DNA from: Hypoxylon rubiginosum
Taxonomy: Eukaryota; Ascomycota; Sordariomycetes; Xylariales; Hypoxylaceae
Assembly (NCBI GenBank): GCA_902806565.1
Contig: CADCXA010000027.1
Coordinates: 1,302,001 to 1,366,000, forward strand
Length of the DNA: 64,000 nt
Direction: 5' to 3'
Shown: one piece after another, positions 56,162 through 64,000 of the stretch
Numbering within the stretch: position 1 is the first letter of the stretch
How the letters are laid out: each line of letters starts with the position of its first letter
Notes under the pieces: model-generated
Database searches by the model: none
What the model was told of the DNA's origin: nothing
What the model saw: only the letters and a program-made list of their open reading frames with translations
Made by a program: the position numbers and the translations under genes

Positions 56162-58570
56162 TTACGCGTACCTCATCGTCGGTACTCTCGGCCTCCATTG
56201 GTATTCGTTCTGCCACTGTCGTTCTTGTGCTTTGCGGCTGCTTAGTGGTGGTACTGGACCCCGGGCAGCCGGTGCTGGACGTGGAACCGAGTTGGCGGCC
56301 CATACGCCGGGGTTATTTCCACCCACCCAGCTACTATTGGGCTGCGTCGGTATAGCCGCCTTTCTCCTTCTCGATCTGCGTCGGCACGAAGAAAATATGC
56401 AGCAGCTGGCGCCAAGAATAACGAGACCGCCAACTACTGCCGCTACAGGGATGACAATGTTCTTGTTATCGCTGATCCAAGTTCCTACTTGATCGGTCAA
56501 GCTAGACCCCTGACATTGTCCGTTGCTGCAGTGTCCTCCACCTTCGCAAGGAGTACCGTCCAGGAAGTACTGCTGCATATCATAGCAGGCGTTCGGTCCG
56601 AGCTGAGATGAAGCGCAACGCAGCAGACAGCTTTGGGAATCGCAAGCTGTCGTAGCAGAGTTATTTGTCAACGACCCTACAAGTGTCGAGCACTGCAGGT
56701 CACGAGAAGTGCACTGTCCAGAGGCGCACGTTAAGCCAGCACCGCTGGTACCGCAGGATTGACCATCGGGTGACTTGACGTCGTTAGGACACGTCCCAGT
56801 AGTTCCACTGCAAGTCTCCTGAGGGTCACACGAGCCAGAGCTAGCTCTACAAACTGATCCAGATGATTTGAACTGGCACTGGTCTGAACAACAGTCTTCG
56901 TTGGACGGGTCGCACACGGCATTGTCCTTGTAGCGACAGGTGCTAGCATCACAACAGTTGTTGTCGCTGCAGCTGCTCTCGCCGCCGCAGTCACACTCCT
57001 CCCCTTCCTCTACGATGCCGTTACCGCATTGACTTCCTGTAATAGTGACGACGTTCTTGTTGTTGGACAAACATGTCGAATTGACACTGTTCCGACCCAT
57101 GGCCGAACAGATGTTGCCAATTGTACACGGCGAAAACTGCTGAACAGTTTGGGAGGTCGAAGGATTCATGATGAAACCTCCGTCAGCATCGCAAGTAGAG
57201 GCGGTAAGCGGGCAGCACTGCTGCATCGACGACGTGCCGTCGGAACAAGTCGTGGACGTGCAATCATGGAAAGCACCAAACGTGTGACCAGATTCGTGAG
57301 CAAATACCTGCCACTCGGTCGAGGTACGGACGACGACGTTGGCTCCCGCGATCGTCTCGTTTCCTCCGCTAGAGTCGCTTTGAGTTCCCGATCCCGAGGC
57401 GCATAGTTGACCTAGCCATGCTAATCCTACAGCCGCATCGGTATTGCAGGTGCTCAATAACGTCCAGTATGCATTAGAATCGTTAGATTGCCCTCTCCAC
57501 GAGGAAAATAGGTTGAGACGATCTGTAATCGTGACGCTATCGCTGCAGGCAACATTCCATGGCGCATTTTGCGACGCGGTTCCGGGGCACTCGGCCGGAC
57601 TAATAACCAAGTTCTGTATACCTAGAGTAATGTTGAACGAGCTCTCGAACACCGCCGAGGCTGCACTGACTTGCTGTATGATATTGTAACGTGCGTCACC
57701 GTCCGAATCAAATTGCGCCGTATACGTGCAGTCCGTTGCAATTCCTACGAGGGCAACCTTACGGGTTGTAGGGCAGCCCTGCGTAGACCCGATACTGCTG
57801 GCCAGATTGACACCAGCGCCATTTCCACCAGTAGTGCCGTCGATTGATGACTGTCGACCAAAAACCTTTCTCGTGTCCACCGCCGACAAGTCACGGATAT
57901 CCAGACCCCGGTGAACCGGATGCGCATCCTCGTTGTTGAAGTCGAGCGTATCAGAGGAGCATGTATTTTCGTGAAGACCACGCTTCAATTCCGACACATC
58001 GTACGCGTTCGGCTTAATATCCGAGTCCCTCCAAACGACCATATACTCGTCCTCTGCATAGTCGGCACTGGGGTCCTCCTCGTGTTGGGTTCGCCTGTAG
58101 TTAGAACTAGTCTGAATGTGGTGGTGATTTCCATGTACGCGAAATGTGCCTTCAAATAACGGCTGCGGACCATCTCGATAGACACTTATCCTGGCCCAAC
58201 CAGAATTGATCCACTCCGAATGATCGGGATGTTGTACGAAAGCATGGCCCTTGAACACCCTGTGCTCTAACCTGTCGACCTTCTTCTCGAGAGTCACGGA
58301 ACCGTCCGGTCCGAGATACTGTATGCTTGCCGTGTCGGAAAGGACGTCATGATTAGGTTCTAACGATATCCGGATCTTGTCTTTCTCGTTATGGAGGAAG
58401 AATGAGAGGTCGAATGAGGAATAGGCGTGGACTCGATTAGAGGGGGTATGGAGAACTGGATTATCGACTCGACTGATATAATTTAAGGCATTTCTTTTAA
58501 CTGAGTGGGCATCTGCGGAGTGCGACAAGACCGATAGGATCGCAACCGTGGTCTTGAGGATGCTGCGCAT
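56162..58570 (-). CDS. ADAM-family zinc metalloprotease, membrane-anchored (fungal ADM-B type)
   Basis: A single exon gives 802 residues from ATG 58570; the frame extends 11 codons further upstream to ATG 58603, but MRSILKTTVAILSVLSHSAD fits as the signal peptide start. A propeptide of ~200 residues precedes the protease domain. Its zinc site is HESGHTFGAFHD (His425, Glu426, His429, His435) with the Met-turn GGFIMNPS after it. A cysteine-rich disintegrin-like domain (QCGNGIVEEGEECDCGGESS, then CRYKDNAVCDPSNEDCC) follows, then one transmembrane helix at about residues 705-730 and a basic/Pro-rich cytosolic tail. The catalytic residues are intact. Such proteins shed cell-surface proteins; the fungal targets are unknown. 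No intron is required. Confidence 0.94.
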   Translation of the reverse strand: MRSILKTTVAILSVLSHSADAHSVKRNALNYISRVDNPVLHTPSNRVHAYSSFDLSFFLHNEKDKIRISLEPNHDVLSDTASIQYLGPDGSVTLEKKVDRLEHRVFKGHAFVQHPDHSEWINSGWARISVYRDGPQPLFEGTFRVHGNHHHIQTSSNYRRTQHEEDPSADYAEDEYMVVWRDSDIKPNAYDVSELKRGLHENTCSSDTLDFNNEDAHPVHRGLDIRDLSAVDTRKVFGRQSSIDGTTGGNGAGVNLASSIGSTQGCPTTRKVALVGIATDCTYTAQFDSDGDARYNIIQQVSAASAVFESSFNITLGIQNLVISPAECPGTASQNAPWNVACSDSVTITDRLNLFSSWRGQSNDSNAYWTLLSTCNTDAAVGLAWLGQLCASGSGTQSDSSGGNETIAGANVVVRTSTEWQVFAHESGHTFGAFHDCTSTTCSDGTSSMQQCCPLTASTCDADGGFIMNPSTSQTVQQFSPCTIGNICSAMGRNSVNSTCLSNNKNVVTITGSQCGNGIVEEGEECDCGGESSCSDNNCCDASTCRYKDNAVCDPSNEDCCSDQCQFKSSGSVCRASSGSCDPQETCSGTTGTCPNDVKSPDGQSCGTSGAGLTCASGQCTSRDLQCSTLVGSLTNNSATTACDSQSCLLRCASSQLGPNACYDMQQYFLDGTPCEGGGHCSNGQCQGSSLTDQVGTWISDNKNIVIPVAAVVGGLVILGASCCIFSSCRRRSRRRKAAIPTQPNSSWVGGNNPGVWAANSVPRPAPAARGPVPPLSSRKAQERQWQNEYQWRPRVPTMRYA

Positions 58571-60831
58571 GGTGGAATGGGTGAAGTCCTGCTTCGAGGA
58601 CAATGTATTGATCTCAAGATCCCATGCGACAATACGATTTCTCGATACTAACGCCGCGGGTATCTCGAAATTGGGGAAATTAGAGAATTAGCTAACTATC
58701 GCCGTTGGCTGCTCGGCGGGAGAGCATTCGACGACCTTCAATCTTAAGAGGTTTAAGATGTCAAAGGGAGAGGCGGGTCCAGAATGAAACAAGCAACGAA
58801 TGCCGTATAACCCGGCGCCAAGTGTATTCTTAGGGGGGTAACAAGGCTCGGCGTCCCGTTCTAGGAGGCTTGGTTTAAATTTCTAATACTGGAGGGGTTG
58901 GAATACTGCCGTGCTGAATTCCTTGGTCGTATCACCAAAACTGCCAGGCCACTAGTAATAGAGGTAGTCAGATGAATGGCCGGCTGCAATTACGTAGGCT
59001 TAAAACGCTAGACGGTCCCAACCAACAACTTGAGGGGAAAGACAGAAACGAAAGTATCTATTTCGACAGAGCACGGCAAAAAAGAACAGTGAAATGTTTC
59101 AACTGCAAAGAGAAAAAGAGAGTGGAAGAAGTGGTGGATGGGGTGGGAGTGTGGGATGTGTGGCTGCGCAGGCCGGGTACATGGCAGACGAGGAGGTAAG
59201 AGAGGGAGTAAAGATGCGAGAGAAAGCTATGGCCGGGCTGAGTCCCAAAGTCCTAAAGGGCCTACTGCATGTAGCCAATAGCATCCTTGTAATGGTCTGA
59301 TATGTTAGGTACCGACGTACCTCCCAAGGTACGAGTATGGGAAAGTGAGACAACCCTCGGAGCGGGGCGAACTGGTACTTGTAAGATCCGGGGTTCCTTC
59401 TCTCGTCGTGTTACAGCACAGTTTAAAAATGCTGAGCTGATTGGCCGAATATCTTACCTCTGGAACTGTGAGCCGGCTTGGCAGTAAGCATCCCTTCTTT
59501 TGATTTCTCCGTATGTATGTACTCGACTACATATACGAGATCAAGATCAAGTTACGTTGCTGATGTCGTCGTCAGCAAACACTAGTTGACTAGTATATTT
59601 TAACCTGCTAACATAGTCATCAGCATAAAAAGTTGACTAACACGTCGACACGCTACCAATTCGTAGTTTTGTCAGAATAAAAAAGAGCTAAGACACTAAT
59701 GAACAAGATGTTGATGTTGAGGCGCAATAACCCTAGCGTTTATCATGCCATTTATACGTGGTATTTTAAGGTGTAAATGGGTCACTGCTCGAACTCCTTG
59801 TGTTGTTTCAAGAGACCGCATATCGATCCATCGACCCCAAATATATGGCTGGATATGCAGGATTCCGGCGCATCAACCGAACTACGACTTGGATTAAAAG
59901 AAACGTCCGTGGATCAAACTTGCTTTGCTATTGGATCGTGCCGTGGCCTATTGACCGCATATCTACATGCGCGGGTTAAACGTAGTACAGTTACCAATAT
60001 ATAGAAAGCAGCCTCATCACCTGCAGACTGTAGCCACCACCGCTAATAACATATAGCTCCATCCCTTGATGCTGTAGCACGTTTCCTTTGCGACCTATTT
60101 TTCTTATCTCCTCGCTGGAACGCTGGGACCGGCGACTCATTAGCTTATCTCCGAAGCCCTTTGTTGCTGGCAGCGACAGAGTCAAGCCTCTGCCAAGGGG
60201 CCCGGCTTCCATAGGCTTGCTGTGAGTACATACATAGTAGTGTCCATGACGCGTCATTTCAGCTCATCTTGCCATACTATGTATGCATATTCTCTTCACT
60301 GCTTCTTGGCGTTGAAATCTTTTCTCCGAGTGATGGGATTTATTTCTCCTCTTGTACGACGAGCCTAGGACTCGTGATTGTGTCACACTTCCTCTCGGAG
60401 AGGGTATATACGTGTATAAAAAGACCGGTAGCTTGGCACTTTGCGTGGCCGGCTAGCTTAGACACCTTTGTTCAACCATGCTGTCAAACATCGATCCCTT
60501 TATGTTTGTTGGAAAGTTTCTTGTAAACTAGTATCAAGTAATCTGATTTGATCCCTCATCTACATGGAGGCTATCTAGTTTTCTTGTACTTGTCAGCTCG
60601 GTGGGTTATTCATCTACAATACCTAAACTCGCCCATGTTGCTCGAAACGGCGGCCTGAGCCTTCACACTCATATAGTCAGTCGTATGTACCAAGGCTATG
60701 GCATCGGGAATAATAAACTGTGTCGCTCAGACACCCATGCCACTAGTAAGATCCTACACAGTCCAAACTTTCTATGATTCCGAAAGAATGGTATCAGGCG
60801 TTCAAAAAACAAGTCAAATCCGCCTCGCACT
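58571..60831. other. Intergenic, 2.3 kb, no supported gene
   Basis: Between the ADAM gene start and the acetyl-CoA synthetase stop. No coding region recognised. Two related CAGCA...GTTGACTA words occur about 60 nt apart near 59570-59640. Confidence 0.5.
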
Positions 60832-63192
60832 TTACTTCTTCCGGCTCTCGTGAACAGTCTTGATGATCTTGTCGACGATACTAGGGTCGGATAGCTGTTG
60901 CACATGTCAGTTGTCAATCCCAAAAGAAGACTAGAGGATACTGACCGTCGTCGTGTCGCCGAGCTGGTCCTCCTCACCAGCCAAGATCTTTCTCAATATA
61001 CGACGCATGATCTTGCCACTTCGCGTCTTGGGTAGGTCTGGTACGATATACACTGCCTTGGGGGCAGCGAAGGGTCCGATGCTCTTACGCACTTGTAGGA
61101 TGAATTCTTTTCTTAAGGCGTCCGAGGACTCGTTGCCATCCTTGATAGCCACAAACGCATTGACTGCTTGCCCAGTCAATTCGTCGGCAACACCAACCAC
61201 AGCAGCTTCGGCTACGGCGTGATGTTCGATCAGAGCAGCCTCAATCTCTGCAGTTGACAAACGATGACCGCTGACGTTGACTACGTCATCCACTCGTCCT
61301 CGGATCCAATAGAAGCCCTCGTGGTCACGGCCAGCTCCGTCACCAGTGAACTTGAATTGGTTAGTAACCTCTATCAGATAGTTCTATGGCGTCCACTTAC
61401 GTAGTATCCCTTGTACACGTTCAGGTACGTGTCCATATATCTCTTGTGTGCACCCCAGACAGTACGGGCCATGCTGGGCCACGGCTGCTTGAAGGCGAGT
61501 ACGCCTTCAACATCGTTTCCGTGAATCTCCTCGCCAGAAACGGGATCAATAATGGCAGGCTCTATTCCGAAGAAGGGTAGAGATGCACTACCCGGCTTTG
61601 TTGGCGTTACTCCAGCCAGAGGAGTTATCACGTTCGAACCAGTTTCAGTTTGCCAGTAGGTCTATTTCGTTGTTAGATGCAGCCATCCCGAAATGCGGTT
61701 GTCACTTGAAAAGACTTACGTCGACAATCTGAGCCTCCTCTTTGCCTACAACCTCGAAGTACCATTTCCATACTTCAGCTGCAATTGGCTCACCCACGGA
61801 TCCCAGAACCCTTAATTCCGGCATGTGAGCCTTGACGAAATCGTCACCAGCACGCTTCAACAACCTTAGTGCCGTCGGCGCAACATAAAATTGCGTGACT
61901 TTGTGCTTCTCGATTATCTCCCAGTATCGCGAGAAATTCGGGTAGGCCGGGGTACCCTCGAACACTACCGTGGAGACACCAAGGAGAAGAGGCGCGTAGA
62001 CGACATATGTGTGACCGGTGATCCAGCCGACGTCTCCACCGCAGAAATATCGGTCTCCGTCGTGAATATCAAACACGTATTTCCCCGTCATGGCAGCACC
62101 GAGCAGGTATCCAGCAGTAGTGTGCATAACACCCTTCGGCTTGCCGGTCGAACCCGATGTGTATAGCAGGAAAAGAGGATCCTCAGAATTCATGACTTCA
62201 GGGGCAATGTAAGATGGCCATTTTTCGACCTCCTCATGCCACCACAGATCACGGCCAGGTGTCCAGGGGATGTCAGCACCGGTACGCTTAAAGACGAGAA
62301 CGCTAGAAACATCGGGGCACTGCTTGAGCGCGTCGTCAACAATCTTCTTGGTGCCGATCAGCTTTCCACCTCGCTTGCCCTCGTCCGAGGTGATGACCAC
62401 TTTGGATTGAGCGTCCAGAACACGGTCACGTAGGGAGTCAGCCGAGAAACCAGCAAAGACGACAGAGTGGACGGCACCGATACGCGTTATGGCGAGGAAG
62501 GCAATGATTGCCTCGGGAATCATGGGTAAGTAAATGGCCACCGTATCTCCTTTTCGAACACCCATCTTCTTCAGGACATGGGCGACCTTGCTGACTTCGC
62601 GAAGGAGCTCGCCGTAGGTCAAGTTTCGACCCTCGTTTGGCTCGTCGGCCTCGTAGATGATTGCGACCTTGTTCGGGTCCTTGAAGGCATGCCGGTCGAC
62701 AAGGTTGTAGGAAGCATTGAGCTGGCCCTCGAGGAACCAGGCAACGTCGCCGTTAGCCAAGGAACCAGTACGAACAGTCTCGAAGTCACGTGTCCACGTA
62801 AGTAGCTCCCTAGCTTTTCTCGCCCAATACTTCTCAGGCTCGGTGATGGATTCCTTGTATAATTGTTGGTACTCCTCCAAACCTAACATGCATTAGAAAA
62901 TTCTACACGTCTTCACAGTATGTGCAAGTGCTGGTCTTACTGCTTATATGAGGTTTACTAGGGTGCTCTACGCTCGCGTTAGCTTCACTCATTTCTCTTA
63001 CGGGCCATGGACATGGCGGCCCCCTGAATGAGTTATCTCACTGTCAAGCATCTTTTGCGGAGGGTCTGTTCGCGGATCGGTTAGCACCGTACAGCTTCAT
63101 TTTTATAACCTCCAGCTTGATTGGGGAATCTCACGAAATGTGTCTACCAGATGGGCCTCAGCGACCACCGGGGTCTTGGCTTGGTCAGCCAT
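60832..63192 (-). CDS. facA: Acetyl-CoA synthetase (AMP-forming)
   Basis: Seven exons, 63192-63135, 63065-63042, 62967-62941, 62882-61720, 61661-61401, 61350-60946 and 60894-60832, give 666 residues, the normal size for fungal ACS. The start reads [20 protein letters not shown], then [20 protein letters not shown] and [16 protein letters not shown]. Two micro-exons (24 and 27 nt) are needed to build this N-terminus. Adenylation motifs are intact: [54 protein letters not shown], and the acetylatable lysine in [16 protein letters not shown]. It activates acetate to acetyl-CoA with ATP for acetate use, lipid synthesis and histone acetylation. All introns are GT-AG and several show CTAAC branch sites. 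Upstream a TATATA (63329-63334) and CCAAT words on the minus strand are candidate promoter parts. Confidence 0.96.
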
Positions 63193-64000
63193 GATGGCGG
63201 GGTGTTTGGAACTTGGCGTTGACGGTGTTGCTGTAGTTCTTTGTTGATTTGATATTGCGGGGTAGTATTTGGTATTGAGGGAGAGGGAGATTGTTGGCGA
63301 AACAGGATGCCAGTCGACAAATTGGTGCTATATATTTGGAGTATGCGTTGGTTATGAATACTCAATATATATATTCCGCAAGGTACGTAGCGGGATTAGC
63401 ATTCACCTTCGTCCGAAGTCACGAGAGTAGAAACCGGGGAAGAAAGACAAAGAGCGGGTAGTGCAAAGTATTTTGGTGACGAGGGAGAGGCACTTTTTGT
63501 ATTACGGCAAAATTATTGGGAGAAATGAACTAGTCCCCGGAACGTGCAGAACGTGGTAGCAGGCGAGCTTAGGAGCTTGGGAGCTTTGGTTTGTCAGGTG
63601 TATAACAGGCACAGGCACAGGGCCCTAGTGCCTTATGTACATGTAGTGACCGGTACGGGCAGGTGCTATAAAAGTACAAATAGGTACATGTACGTACATT
63701 GAGGGCAAAACTTTGGGATGTTGGGCTTTTGTTCAGATACCACACGTGCAGTTCTTCTTCACCTTTTTCGACCTTTTCGCCCTAAAACGTGATCTAGCAT
63801 GTACACTTAGTCAACACGACCGCCTAAACCAGTAGCAATTGTCTGGAGCTTGGTTGGGGATTCGCCGACTCGGACCGGGGTCTCTTCTGCGGGTTCTACT
63901 CAGTAGCGTTGCTAGGTCTATGTATTAGGAGGTATGTGGGACCATCTCGTCTTCCGCTCGACCGCTGGCCCTATCCCCATATTCCTCTATCGTACGTATG
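63193..64000. other. Acetyl-CoA synthetase upstream region
   Basis: Contains TATATA at 63329-63334 and CCAAT (minus strand) at 63321-63325 and 63515-63519. No gene is recognised to the window edge. I did not find a clear CreA cluster or FacB site by eye. Confidence 0.45.

Noticed and set aside
58972..59199. 75-codon frame with a CFNCKEKK word like a zinc knuckle
   Set aside because: Only two cysteines and no His-Cys partner; no support as a gene or retroelement fragment.

Overview
The window is nuclear DNA of a filamentous ascomycete. Nearly every gene carries short introns (about 42-160 nt) with fungal splice signals and CTAAC-type branch points. The gene set is typical of Pezizomycotina: GH72 glucanosyltransferase, RGS-3TM protein, GFA enzyme, fungal ADAM, a SOF1/CYC8/SIF2 set and MFS transporters. 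Intergenic DNA is rich in TACCTA/TAGGTA words. A Sordariomycete, perhaps of the Xylariales, is my best guess, but nothing here proves it. I see no tRNA, rRNA, CRISPR array or prokaryotic element.

Layout, left to right. 1-1.5 kb: the start of a degenerate protein kinase that runs off the left edge. 5.2-8.5 kb: a membrane-anchored SDR, then the ribosome-biogenesis WD40 protein SOF1 (both minus). 10.6-13.9 kb: a GPI-anchored GH72 beta-1,3-glucanosyltransferase and a GC-rich cysteine-rich membrane protein (both plus). 15.6-19.6 kb: an RGS-domain 3-TM protein and an inositol/sugar-porter MFS gene, separated by a 229-bp MITE. 22-28.7 kb: a DHA1-type MFS transporter, a GFA-family protein and a 716-aa protein with a C-terminal segment resembling a divergent 2-oxoglutarate dioxygenase. 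29.6-38.3 kb: a minus-strand block of TRP2/trpE, a small conserved probably mitochondrial protein, ribosomal protein uL3 and the corepressor CYC8/SSN6. 38.3-44.6 kb: a 6.3-kb gene-free stretch. 44.6-55.2 kb: a TMEM115-like membrane protein, the Set3-complex WD40 protein SIF2/TBL1, a badly decayed GH51 arabinofuranosidase pseudogene and a small conserved protein. 56.2-63.2 kb: an ADAM metalloprotease and acetyl-CoA synthetase.

Most genes are housekeeping or regulatory and do not form a metabolic cluster. CYC8 and SIF2 are both corepressor subunits; TRP2 has a consensus CPC1/GCN4 box just upstream; uL3 has a palindromic telobox upstream. The least ordinary items are the MITE, the GH51 pseudogene with its many separable lesions, the dioxygenase-like gene with 14-bp repeats in its leader and degenerate ~100-140-bp repeats after its stop, two GC-AG introns, several micro-exons, and a sugar-porter gene whose last exon cannot be joined cleanly. 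I found no convincing new multi-gene defence or biosynthetic system.

All exon boundaries were inferred by reading splice signals and protein-family continuity by eye; no alignment or search was run.
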